NCBI GenBank assembly: GCA_965262235.1
Contig: OZ253504.1
Span: 3,100,001 to 3,164,000 of the forward strand
DNA: 64,000 nt
Source of the DNA: CATQGW01 sp965262235
GTDB lineage: Bacteria; Chloroflexota; Dehalococcoidia; Bin125
Direction: 5' to 3'
Positions 34,119 to 42,363 of the stretch are shown here, one piece after another. Position numbers and translations under genes: made by a program. How positions within the stretch are numbered: the stretch's first letter is position 1; the number at the start of each line of letters is the position of its first letter. The notes beneath the pieces are model-generated. The model was given only the letters and a program-made list of their open reading frames with translations, was not told the origin of the DNA and searched no databases.

Positions 34119-35615
34119 TCAGCCGCTATCGCGTAGCGGTGCCCCGTGCGCCATGCTGAGCTCCCAGCCGATCCGCTCAGTCTCACGCAGATGCATCATC
34201 TGGATCGTTCGGTCTGCCGCATCGATCAGTTGCGGGCTCGTCATGCCCTCGCGACAGGCCAGGACGACCCGCGCTCCGTGGGCTTGCGCGGCCTGCACCG
34301 CCGGCAGGAAGTCACTGTCACTTGACGCCAGCACGACAATGTCAACGGCGCCGGAGTACACGTCTTCAAGCATCGCCTGCGCCACTGCGGTGTCTACATC
34401 CACCTCGCGGGCTACGTCGATCCTGCCCGGATCATCGCTCCCACACGATGGACACGTCAACGGAGTACCGCACTGAGTGCAGGCGAGCAGATACTCGCCC
34501 CGTTTTCGCGGTCGCAGATCCACGCTCACCTGCTCTTGTTCCATCAGGGTCTGCCAGGCGGTGATCTCCTCATCCTGCATCGGGAGTCCGCCTGCAGCGG
34601 CCTCGATCGGCAGATATGATCGCACCACATGCACGCGCTGGCAGCGGTAGCCCCGATCGAGCATGTCGAGCGCCTGCATCGCCCGTTCGGTGAGCTCCTC
34701 ACCTACCCGAGCCCACGACACATACGCGCTCGTTCCGTCCCACTGCACGAATCGGCTCTCTTCGGTGCCCCCGCGGCCGTGCACGGAGTTCGCATGATCG
34801 ACGTAGACCCCAACACGTAAGGGTTCGTTCGCCTTCGGGCTGCGCGGCGCCTCTTGGCGTTCGGCCAAACGCACGCCGGAGTAGTACGGTAACAGCGCCC
34901 ATTCATCCGGGTCGAGCTTGTGCGTCATCAGGGGGCTCTTTTTCGTCAGCATTGGCGCCGACGCTGCGTCCACGTTGAGCAGCGGCAATCCGCTCGCCGC
35001 CAGGAGCACCTCGGCCTTGCCGGGGACGCTTGCGCAGACCACTCGCAAGCCGCGCGCCTTCAGTCGTTCGACGGCGGGCAGATAGTCCGCCTGAGTCGCG
35101 CCAAGGATCACCGTGTCGCATTGTGGATAGTCGTGCGGGATCCGCTCCATTTCAGCCAGTACCGCTGACGTTATTCCCTTCTTGCGCGCCCGCCTGTGGA
35201 TCTCGCGACCGCAGACGCCGCAGGGTCCGAGCAGCGCCCCGCAGTCCCGATGCTCGCATCTCAGCGTCCCCGTTTGCATGCGCAGCAGCCATGTCGACAC
35301 GTTTGGCAGCGCATATGCGCGCGCCGCCGATGTCACCAGCGCTTTGTGATGTCGCCTAGTGCGCCCATCCGTCGGATTAGTCGCGTACCAGACGATCAGC
35401 GAAGTCCCCAATAGTGGGCCGCAGTCAGCTCCGACGACATCGTGCACCGAATCGGCCAACCATGAACTCATCCGCCGCCAGTCGAACTTGAACGAACTGT
35501 GGGATCTGTACCTGCGGTCGCCCCGGCGAGCCTCATCGATATTCCCGGTCATCGTCGCCCAATCAGCGACGACATAGACCCCGCGACCATCCGACGGTGC
35601 TGGCCCACGACTCAT
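34119..35615 (-). CDS. Tandem NYN-domain (PIN-like) protein with zinc ribbons
   Basis: 498 residues, GGAG site 7 bases before ATG 35615. Two NYN copies. The second (about 265-480) has the acidic set: VGVYVDHANSV, EVDVDTAVAQAML and VVLASSDSDFLPAV, the usual NYN ribonuclease site. The first (about 1-215) keeps VYVVADWATM but has KKGITSAVLAEM and LGATQADYLPAV, so most acidic residues are missing. Each copy has a Cys cluster (CEHRDC...CGVC and CTQC...CPSC). Likely RNA nuclease with one inactive copy, perhaps for binding. It has lower GC3 than neighbours. Confidence 0.78.
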   Translation of the reverse strand: MSRGPAPSDGRGVYVVADWATMTGNIDEARRGDRRYRSHSSFKFDWRRMSSWLADSVHDVVGADCGPLLGTSLIVWYATNPTDGRTRRHHKALVTSAARAYALPNVSTWLLRMQTGTLRCEHRDCGALLGPCGVCGREIHRRARKKGITSAVLAEMERIPHDYPQCDTVILGATQADYLPAVERLKARGLRVVCASVPGKAEVLLAASGLPLLNVDAASAPMLTKKSPLMTHKLDPDEWALLPYYSGVRLAERQEAPRSPKANEPLRVGVYVDHANSVHGRGGTEESRFVQWDGTSAYVSWARVGEELTERAMQALDMLDRGYRCQRVHVVRSYLPIEAAAGGLPMQDEEITAWQTLMEQEQVSVDLRPRKRGEYLLACTQCGTPLTCPSCGSDDPGRIDVAREVDVDTAVAQAMLEDVYSGAVDIVVLASSDSDFLPAVQAAQAHGARVVLACREGMTSPQLIDAADRTIQMMHLRETERIGWELSMAHGAPLRDSG

Positions 35616-35728
35616 CTGCGACTCCTCACATGCACTCCCGGCCTTAACCGCCTGCTCACGACCTTAGACTGAAGCGTGTCGCGGAGGGCAGCCTGGGGAC
35701 GAAGCCAAGCCCCGCCTAGACTCGATCC

Positions 35729-36910
35729 GTGCATTTCACCCGCTTGCGACTGCAGCACTTCCGCTCCTGGCGGACGCTCGATCTGCGGCTGGAGCGAGGC
35801 CTCAACCTCATCAGCGGCCCCAACGCCGCCGGTAAGACCAACCTGATCGAAGCGGGTTGGATGCTCGCCGCGCTCCGCTCGCTGCGCGCCGCCCGCGAAG
35901 GCGAGCTGATCGCCTGGGACGCCCCCGCCCCACAGCTCATGCGGCTCGTCGGCGACGCCGAATCGCTGCAGGGCCCCGTCGCGGTCGAGATTGTGATCGC
36001 CGCCCGATCCGACGGCTCCCAGGGACAGTCCGGCGCCCCGCTCACGAGCAAGCGCATCCGCGTCAACGGCGTCCCTCGCCAGGCCAGCGAGGCGCTCGGC
36101 GCGATCCGCGCCGTGCTCTTCAGCGCGCTCGATATCGAGCTGCTGACCGGCGAGTCGCGCCTGCGCCGCCGCTACCTCGATCTCGCCGTCAGCCAGGCCG
36201 ATCGCGCCCACGCCGTCGCGCTCTCGCGCTATCAACGCACCGTCCGCCAGCGCAACGCGCTGCTGCGCAGCATCGCCGACGGCCGTGCCGCCGCCGCCGA
36301 GCTCGCCGAGTGGGACGCGCTCCTCTCACGCGAGGCCGGCCGCATCTGGTCCGCCCGCGCCGCCGCCGTCGCCGAGCTCGCCGCCTCCGCCGCCCAACGC
36401 CACCGCGAGCTGCACGGCGACGATCTGGCCGCCTCCGAAACGCTTGACCTGCGCTATCTACCGGCCACCGGCTCGGATTGCGCCGCCGACCCGAGCACAC
36501 CGGCCGCCTGGGAGGCTCGGATGCGGGAGGCGCTCGACGCCTCGCGCCGCCGCGACCTCGCCCGCCGCGTGACCAGCGTCGGCCCGCATCGCGACGAACT
36601 GGAGCTGTTGCTCGCCGGCCGCGATGTTGGCGCCTACGGCTCGCGCGCGCAGCAGCGCGGCTACGCGCTCGCCCTGCGTCTCGCCGAGGCCGACCTGCTA
36701 ACCGCCCGCACCGGCGAGCAGCCAATCCTGCTGCTCGACGACCTGTTCAGCGAGCTCGATCACACCCGTCGCGAGCGCTGCGCCGAGTTCCTCCGCAACG
36801 CCGAGCAGGTGATCCTCACCACCGCCCGCCCTGAGACCATGCCGGCGGCCCTCCCGACCCCCGCCAGCAGCTGGCAGATCCAGGACGATCAGGTCAGCAG
36901 ACGAAGTTGA
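35729..36910 (+). CDS. recF: DNA replication and repair protein RecF
   Basis: 393 residues from GTG 35729. HFTRLRLQHFRSWRTLDLRL start, Walker A GPNAAGKTNLIE, the signature segment ARRVTSVGPHRDELELLLAG and Walker B ILLLDDLFSELD. RecF loads RecA at gaps. The usual dnaA-dnaN-recF neighbourhood is absent; recF is alone here, convergent with the lipid kinase (9-base gap). Confidence 0.94.
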   Translation: MHFTRLRLQHFRSWRTLDLRLERGLNLISGPNAAGKTNLIEAGWMLAALRSLRAAREGELIAWDAPAPQLMRLVGDAESLQGPVAVEIVIAARSDGSQGQSGAPLTSKRIRVNGVPRQASEALGAIRAVLFSALDIELLTGESRLRRRYLDLAVSQADRAHAVALSRYQRTVRQRNALLRSIADGRAAAAELAEWDALLSREAGRIWSARAAAVAELAASAAQRHRELHGDDLAASETLDLRYLPATGSDCAADPSTPAAWEARMREALDASRRRDLARRVTSVGPHRDELELLLAGRDVGAYGSRAQQRGYALALRLAEADLLTARTGEQPILLLDDLFSELDHTRRERCAEFLRNAEQVILTTARPETMPAALPTPASSWQIQDDQVSRRS

Positions 36911-36919
36911 GGGCTGCGC

Positions 36920-37912
36920 TCAGGGCTGTAGCACGGCTGCTGCGGGGTTCGGGCAGAGCACCTTGAGACTGCCGGGCTCGACCTCCACCGTGTACGCGCC
37001 CCTCGGCGCGAGTTCGCCGTCGAAGTGGCATGGCGGCGGTGGTCCGATCGGTTCGACGTCAAGCGTGCGAAATCGCAGCGTGCTCACCCCGGGCAGCTTC
37101 GCGATCAGCCCGCCCCGCGCGAATCCCGCCAGCGTCAGCGCGCGCCACGGGGCGCCGTGCACGAGTATCGCGTCGAGCTGTCCGTCCACCGCCGAGGCCG
37201 CCGCGTTGACTTCCAGCCAGGTCCCGATCATCCGCGTGTTGCCGACCGTCAACATGCCCATCTCCACCTCGTACGGTTCCCCGCCATCGACCCGCAGGCG
37301 CAGCCTCCACGACCTCCGCATCGCTTCCCGCACCGCAGAGAGGAAGTAGGTCGGCTCGCCGAACTTGCGCTTCAGCCAGCGCCGGCGCGGGCTGCGCACG
37401 ATCCCGTCGACCGCGGCTGCGTCGAGGCCCCAGCCGCTCATCAGCAGAAACCGCCGCGCTGTCGCGCTGCCATCCCCGCTCAGCGTCGTCGCGCGGCCGG
37501 TGTCGATCGTCACGATCGCGCCGCTCTCGCCTTCGAGCGCCGCGAGCTGCGCGACCACCGCCTCGCGCGGCTTGCGGGCCAGCCCCGTCTCGTAGGCGAA
37601 CACGTTCGCGGTGCCCAGCGGCGCCGTGCCGAGCGCCGTCGGCGAGCCGATCGGCAGCCCCTGCAACAGCGTCGAAAGCGTGCCGTCGCCGCCGCAGGCG
37701 AAGATCGCCGCCGCGCCCGCGTCGTGCGCGGCCAGCGCCAGCTCCTCCGCCTCTTCCACCGACTGCGTGGCGATCACGTACGGCCGCCGGCCAACTGCCC
37801 GCGTCGCGTCCTCGCAGATCGATTCCAGCTCAGGCAGCGGGATGCGCCGGCCAGCGTTCGCGTTGATCACGAACACCACCGAGCCCGCTTCGAGTTGAGT
37901 CGTCGCGTCCAT
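36920..37912 (-). CDS. Diacylglycerol/sphingosine kinase-family lipid kinase
   Basis: 330 residues from ATG 37912 (a longer in-frame form begins at 37984 but adds low-complexity residues). DAGK catalytic core: VFVINANAGRR, FACGGDGTLSTLLQG (GGDGT) and APLGTANVFAYETGL. C-terminal beta-sandwich with HFDGELAPRGAYTVEVEPG, typical of YegS/DgkB. It probably phosphorylates a lipid at the inner membrane face. The start is not firmly decided because no strong ribosome-binding site is visible. Confidence 0.87.
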   Translation of the reverse strand: MDATTQLEAGSVVFVINANAGRRIPLPELESICEDATRAVGRRPYVIATQSVEEAEELALAAHDAGAAAIFACGGDGTLSTLLQGLPIGSPTALGTAPLGTANVFAYETGLARKPREAVVAQLAALEGESGAIVTIDTGRATTLSGDGSATARRFLLMSGWGLDAAAVDGIVRSPRRRWLKRKFGEPTYFLSAVREAMRRSWRLRLRVDGGEPYEVEMGMLTVGNTRMIGTWLEVNAAASAVDGQLDAILVHGAPWRALTLAGFARGGLIAKLPGVSTLRFRTLDVEPIGPPPPCHFDGELAPRGAYTVEVEPGSLKVLCPNPAAAVLQP

Positions 37913-38022
37913 CCGCGCACCATACGACCCCACCGACCCACCCGCGCCGCCCGTGAGGCCAGCGTTGCCGTCCAATCCCGCCAACCCGCCGCCACGCCGG
38001 GCCGTTCAGCCCAGGGCGCAAG

Positions 38023-38049
38023 TTGACGGCCCACACCGTTACCTATAAT
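38023..38049 (+). promoter_or_regulatory. Sigma70-like promoter of candidate small RNA
   Basis: TTGACG at 38023-38028 and a perfect TATAAT at 38044-38049 with a 15-base spacer, shorter than the optimal 17. No coding sequence follows within reach; a structured segment does. Confidence 0.55.
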
Positions 38050-38055
38050 CTGCTG

Positions 38056-38150
38056 ATACCGACACGCTCGGTCGGTGAGTTCCCGCCCGACCTCGGGATG
38101 AGTCCGGCCGATCACTTCGACGCCGGGGGCTGCCGCAAGGCAGCCCCCTA
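38056..38150 (+). ncRNA. Candidate structured small RNA
   Basis: Downstream of the promoter: CGGTCGG (38069-38075) pairs with CCGGCCG (38104-38110), TCCCG (38081-38085) with CGGGA (38094-38098), and between them both strands carry TGAGT (38076-38080 and 38099-38103), a symmetric internal loop that allows tandem G-A pairs. A 10-bp GC hairpin with GCAA loop closes the unit at 38125-38148 but has no T-run after it, so termination is uncertain. I do not recognise the family. Confidence 0.5.
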
Positions 38151-38266
38151 GTCATCTCCACGGGAAGCCGTCCGCGCCGAAGCCTGCCCCTGTGCAGGCA
38201 GGGGGGGGGTCGGTCCCGACTTGCGGGCGTGGCTGCATGTGGTCGAGCGGGGGCGGCCCCCCTCCG

Positions 38267-38422
38267 TCATTCCTGCGCAGGCAGGAATCCATGCGACCTC
38301 CCAACGCCCCTTGACGCCTCGGCGCTCTCGACGGTGCACCGATGGATCGAACGCGCGCGCCGGACGATCGAAGCCCTCGCGACGCCCTCAGATCGCCTGG
38401 ATTCCTGCCTGCGCAGGAATGA
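38267..38422. repeat. 156-bp element with perfect 25-bp terminal inverted repeats
   Basis: TCATTCCTGCGCAGGCAGGA... at 38267-38291 is repeated as its exact reverse complement at 38398-38422. The core CCTGCGCAGG type is a common dispersed bacterial repeat that translates as '...IPAQAG...'. The 105-base interior has no supported gene. Another CCTGCC...GCAGGCAGG hairpin lies at about 38178-38201. Confidence 0.7.
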
Positions 38423-38505
38423 CGGAGAGTTACGAGTGACGGAAGGCGGGGAAGGGCGCGACCGCAGCCCCAACCGCACCCACTGTGTTGGGCGCCAACA
38501 CAGTT

Positions 38506-38552
38506 GCTCTGTCACTCCGTGACATCTCCCCGCGCAAAGCCGGGGGGAGATG
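38506..38552 (-). repeat. Palindromic intergenic repeat (reverse orientation)
   Basis: Reverse copy with second-arm TGTCAC-TCC-GTGACA and the C/G-tract hairpin with a CGCAAAGC apex. It lies just before the end of the double CoA-transferase gene. A separate 9-bp hairpin CTGTGTTGG/CCAACACAG lies at 38483-38503. Confidence 0.75.
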
Positions 38553-38576
38553 GGATCCGACTCGTTCAGAGGATTC

Positions 38577-41066
38577 CTAGAACAACGCCTTGGCGGCGGC
38601 CAGTTCGGCGACCTGCTCGTCGCCGTGATTCAGCAGCGTGCGCAGGATCTGCTGCGTGTGCTCGCCCCAGAGCGGCGCGCGCCTGACTTCGAGACGCTTG
38701 CCGTCCCACAGAATCGGCTCGTTCTGCACGCGCATGCTGCTCACTTCAGGCGAGTCCACGCGCGTGTATGCGTCGTGCATCCCGGCATCGCGCTCGAAGA
38801 AGTCGGCCAGACGCTCGACCGGACTCGCCGGCACCCCCGCAGCGACAAGCAGCTCAGCGCCCGTCCATTGGTCGTGTTCGCGCGTCCACTCCGTCACCGC
38901 CGCCTCCAGCTCGTCGACTGCGGCCAGCCGCCCCGCGAGCGCGGCGAGATCGGCGCGCGCCGCCAGGTCATCGCGACCGATCGCCCGGCAGAGCGCCTGC
39001 CAGTCGGCATCGTCGCGGCAGGCGACGGCCACCCAGCGATCGTCCTCGCTGGTCGGGAAGACGCCGTGCGGCGTATGCCAGGGCGAGCGATTTCCGCTCG
39101 GCGGCCGCGCTGAGGCGCCGTTGAGCGCTTCGATCAGCTCAGTGTCGAGCAGCTGCGTCGCCGTCTCATATTGCGCGACCTCCAGATAGCGACCCTGGCC
39201 CGTGCGGTTGCGCGCGTCAAGCGCCGCGATCACCGACATCGCCAGGTAGTAGGGCACGGTGAAATCGGTGTGCAGCGCCCCGAAGCACATCGGCGGGCGG
39301 CCCGGGAAGCCGCTGCTCTGCGCCAGGCCGCACATCGAGACGATCCCGTTGCCGTAGGAGCGCCACTCCGCGCGCGGGCCCTCGACGCCCATCACCGCAA
39401 CGTTGCAGACGATGATGTCCGGCCGAATCTTGCTCAGCGCCTCGTAGCCCACGCCCCAGCGGTCGAGCCGGTAGGGCGTGTAGTTCGAGGTCACCACATC
39501 GACGCTCTCCGCGAGCTGCCGGATCGTGTCGACGCCCTCGGGCGTGTTCAGATTCATCGTCACCGCGAGCTTGCCCGCGCTGCAATCGTTGAAGACGCCG
39601 TTGGTGTTCAGCGAGAAGCGGTCGGCCGGCTGCACGCCGATGTAGCGGATCGGGTCGAGCCGATACTCAGACTCGATCTTGATCACCTCCGCGCCGAGGT
39701 CGGCCAGCAGCCGGGTGCCCAGCGGTCCGGCGATCGCCCAGCAGAAGTCGAGAATCCGCACGCCCTCGAGCGGCTTGCGCGGCGGCGGCGGCGTCGAGTC
39801 GACGTAACGGATCTGTGGCTTCGCCGCGCCGCGAGCCGGCGCGCCCGCGGGCACAGGACCGACGAGTGCGCCGCGCGACCGTGCTGCGGCCACCTCCGCG
39901 TCGCCCCAACCGCCCAGCTCGCGCACGATCTGCTCGCTGTGCTCGCCGAGCGTCGGCGCGCGCCGGGCCTGCGGCTGATGCCCCTGCCACCGAATCGCCG
40001 AGCGCGCCAGCTCCACGGTTCGCCCCAGCGTCGGATGCTCGACCGTCTGGAAGAACCCGCGCGACCGCAGGTGCTCATCCGCCGCGACCTCGGCCGGCGT
40101 GTTGAAGGGCAGCACCAGCAGGCTCCGCCGCTGGCCCTCCGTGGTCAGCTCGTCGAGCGGGAGCGCGGCGCAGAGCCGCTCCACCCACGGGCGAATCTCC
40201 GCGTTGTAGTTGACGTTGCGATACGCCTCGTCGTCGAAGCGCGGCTCGCGTAGCTCGGCCGCGCCCAGCACACCGTCGGCCCAATCGACGAATCGCTTCC
40301 AGTGCGGCGGATGAATCGTGAACGACACCCAACGCTCGTCGCCGCTCAGGTAGGTCGACATCGAGCCGATCGGCGTGTGCCGGTCGGGCGACTGGCCGTG
40401 CCAATCGTGGTAGTTGCCGTTGGCCGTCTGCAGCGTGGTGAAGGCGACCGCCTCCTGCATCGAGATCGCAACGTCGCTGGCCGGTCCGCCGCGCCGCTGC
40501 TGAAAGATCAGCGCCACCGCCGCTTCGGCGGCTGCGATCGAGACCTGCTTGTAGGCAAGATTTCCGGCCGGCCAGAACGGCGGGTCTTCGGGCAGCCCGT
40601 TCAGCACCAGATGCCCGCCCGCCGCAATCGCGGTCAGATCGGCCACCGGCTCGTCGTCTTCGCTCGCTTCGCCGTTGCGCCGGAACACACAATCGACCAC
40701 GGGAATCTGGCGCGACCAGGCGTCGCGGTTCGCCAGCCACGCCGCCAGCGCGGGGTTGGGCCGCAGCGGCGCGATCGCGATGTCGACGTGCGCGACCAGC
40801 GGCGTCAGCGCCGCCCAGACCGCCGGATCCTCGGTGTCGACGGCCAGGCTGCGCTTGCCGCCGTTGTAGAGCAGGTGTGCGTAGCCGCGCTCGAGATCGC
40901 CCTCGGCGTCATCGAGAAACGGCGGCCGCCGCCGCAACGCGTCGCCGTCGGCGTGCTCGACGCGGACCACGTCGGCCCCGAGGTCGGCGAGCAGACGTGC
41001 GCCGTGCGCCAGCGGTTCGTCGGTCAGGTCGAGGACGCGCGTCCCGTCCAGGAGTCCGTCGCTCAT
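38577..41066 (-). CDS. Double-domain CaiB/BaiF (class III) CoA-transferase
   Basis: 829 residues from ATG 41066 (GGAGGG upstream). Two CoA-transferase modules in one chain: the N-terminal one (about 1-400) starts GTRVLDLTDEPLAHGARLLA and DLGADVVRVEHADGD; the C-terminal one (about 430-829) repeats it as GVRILDFCWAIAGPLGTRLL and DLGAEVIKIESEYRLDP, with VTSNYTPYRLDRWGVGYEAL and GRYLEVAQYETATQLLDTEL. In the usual enzyme two chains interlock; here the dimer is one polypeptide. It may combine one active and one supporting half. The N-terminal half lacks the clear VEN-type stretch (reads VDCVFRRNG), so it is probably the less active one. Confidence 0.88.
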   Translation of the reverse strand: MSDGLLDGTRVLDLTDEPLAHGARLLADLGADVVRVEHADGDALRRRPPFLDDAEGDLERGYAHLLYNGGKRSLAVDTEDPAVWAALTPLVAHVDIAIAPLRPNPALAAWLANRDAWSRQIPVVDCVFRRNGEASEDDEPVADLTAIAAGGHLVLNGLPEDPPFWPAGNLAYKQVSIAAAEAAVALIFQQRRGGPASDVAISMQEAVAFTTLQTANGNYHDWHGQSPDRHTPIGSMSTYLSGDERWVSFTIHPPHWKRFVDWADGVLGAAELREPRFDDEAYRNVNYNAEIRPWVERLCAALPLDELTTEGQRRSLLVLPFNTPAEVAADEHLRSRGFFQTVEHPTLGRTVELARSAIRWQGHQPQARRAPTLGEHSEQIVRELGGWGDAEVAAARSRGALVGPVPAGAPARGAAKPQIRYVDSTPPPPRKPLEGVRILDFCWAIAGPLGTRLLADLGAEVIKIESEYRLDPIRYIGVQPADRFSLNTNGVFNDCSAGKLAVTMNLNTPEGVDTIRQLAESVDVVTSNYTPYRLDRWGVGYEALSKIRPDIIVCNVAVMGVEGPRAEWRSYGNGIVSMCGLAQSSGFPGRPPMCFGALHTDFTVPYYLAMSVIAALDARNRTGQGRYLEVAQYETATQLLDTELIEALNGASARPPSGNRSPWHTPHGVFPTSEDDRWVAVACRDDADWQALCRAIGRDDLAARADLAALAGRLAAVDELEAAVTEWTREHDQWTGAELLVAAGVPASPVERLADFFERDAGMHDAYTRVDSPEVSSMRVQNEPILWDGKRLEVRRAPLWGEHTQQILRTLLNHGDEQVAELAAAKALF

Positions 41067-41148
41067 GCTGTTTCGTCCCTCCGCCGTCATCCCCAGAGCG
41101 TACCCGCGCAACCTGTGGGGCAGAAGCGGGCGGCCCGCCGGCTTGTGC

Positions 41149-41727
41149 TCAGTACAACCATCGACGCCAGACAAACAGCGAGATCGCGCCGATGAACAGC
41201 AGCGCGAACAAGATGTAGTAGATCACCCTGACGGCGGCCACCAGCGGCTGATTCACGTTCACCCGCACCGACAGCGGCGCGAGCAGTAGCCAATCGTCGC
41301 TCTCCCACTCAGCCCGCGAGATGTGCTCGCGGCTCGCGAAGCGGCTGCTGCTCCAGGCGCGGTTGGGCTTCTGGACGCGAGCCCCGAGCGCGAACTCGTA
41401 CTGGCTGTCGCTGAGCACGCTGACCATCGCCTTGGGCGCGAAGCCGGGCAGCTCGATCGGGTCGCTGTAGGTGCGCCGTTCGCGCGGCTGCGAAAGGTCG
41501 AGGATGTTGTTCGTGGGCACGTGCAGGAGCTCTTCGCCGGTGTGATCGGTCGAGTAGAGCGCGAGTTCAACCTGCTCGTCGCCGGCGCTGCGCAGTGCGA
41601 CCTGGAGCTGCGCGTCCTGATTCGGTGTGCCGCTGCTAAACGCCCAGATGCCGCCGGCGACCAGCACTGCCAGCACCGCCCACTTGATCAGCGTCGCGGG
41701 GCCCCGTTGCGTCGCCCAATCCCTCAT
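41149..41727 (-). CDS. Hypothetical membrane protein with two terminal transmembrane helices
   Basis: 192 residues with AGGAGG before ATG 41727. One helix near the N-terminus (LIKWAVLAVLVAGGIWAF), an extracytoplasmic-looking beta-rich middle, and a C-terminal helix (VIYYILFALLFIGAISLFVW). No domain recognised. On the same strand as the CoA-transferase downstream (82-base gap). Confidence 0.7.
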   Translation of the reverse strand: MRDWATQRGPATLIKWAVLAVLVAGGIWAFSSGTPNQDAQLQVALRSAGDEQVELALYSTDHTGEELLHVPTNNILDLSQPRERRTYSDPIELPGFAPKAMVSVLSDSQYEFALGARVQKPNRAWSSSRFASREHISRAEWESDDWLLLAPLSVRVNVNQPLVAAVRVIYYILFALLFIGAISLFVWRRWLY

Positions 41728-41810
41728 CTGGCCTCCTGAGGCGCACTTCTTCCCTGCTCCCGCTCAAAGGCGAGCGGGCGCAGGCTGAGGAGCTGAGACT
41801 CTTGCGCCGC

Positions 41811-42290
41811 TTAGTAGCGCCCGCCCAGCTTCGCGTGGTCCCAGGAGTAGATGCGCGTCGGGTTGATCCGCACCACCGCCCGCTTCGACGCCTGCCGCCG
41901 GCGCTGTTCATTGTCCATCGGCGTCGCCGCCTGCGCGCCCGCGTTCGGGCTGCGCTTGCGGCCCGTCGCGTCCTGCACCGCCATCACCAGATCAGGGTCG
42001 TTCTCGACCACGTCGGCGTTGCCCTCGATCACCAGGCCCTTGATCTTTGAGTACTCCGTGCCGCTCTCAAGCATCACCGTGATCCGCGGGTCGCGCTTCA
42101 GGTTCAGCACCTTCTGCGCCTTGGCGTAGGTGGTGAAGTGAATCTTCTCGTCGATGATCCCGTACCACATCGCCACCATGTGCGGCCAGCCGTTGCTGCC
42201 GATCGAGGCGACCTGCAACGTCCAGCCTGTCTCGACGAACTCCTTGCTCTCCTCGTGGGTCATCTCGATCATGTTGCGACGGCTTGGCAT
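41811..42290 (-). CDS. Pyridoxamine 5'-phosphate oxidase-like (PPOX) flavin/F420-binding protein
   Basis: 159 residues. Split-barrel pattern: TLQVASIGSNGWPHMVAMWY, KIHFTTYAKAQKVLNLKRDP, ITVMLESGTEYSKIKGLVIEG. This matches F420- or FMN-dependent PPOX proteins; the cofactor is not decided by sequence alone. Residues 110-135 form a charged insert. Start ATG 42290 with GAAGGG upstream. Downstream of fumC (73-base gap) on the same strand. Confidence 0.82.
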   Translation of the reverse strand: MPSRRNMIEMTHEESKEFVETGWTLQVASIGSNGWPHMVAMWYGIIDEKIHFTTYAKAQKVLNLKRDPRITVMLESGTEYSKIKGLVIEGNADVVENDPDLVMAVQDATGRKRSPNAGAQAATPMDNEQRRRQASKRAVVRINPTRIYSWDHAKLGGRY

Positions 42291-42363
42291 CTGGGGGCCC
42301 TTCTGTTCAGCTCGTGGTCAGCGTTCGTTCAGTTTTGGTCAGTCTATGAGCGCACGTTGCAGC

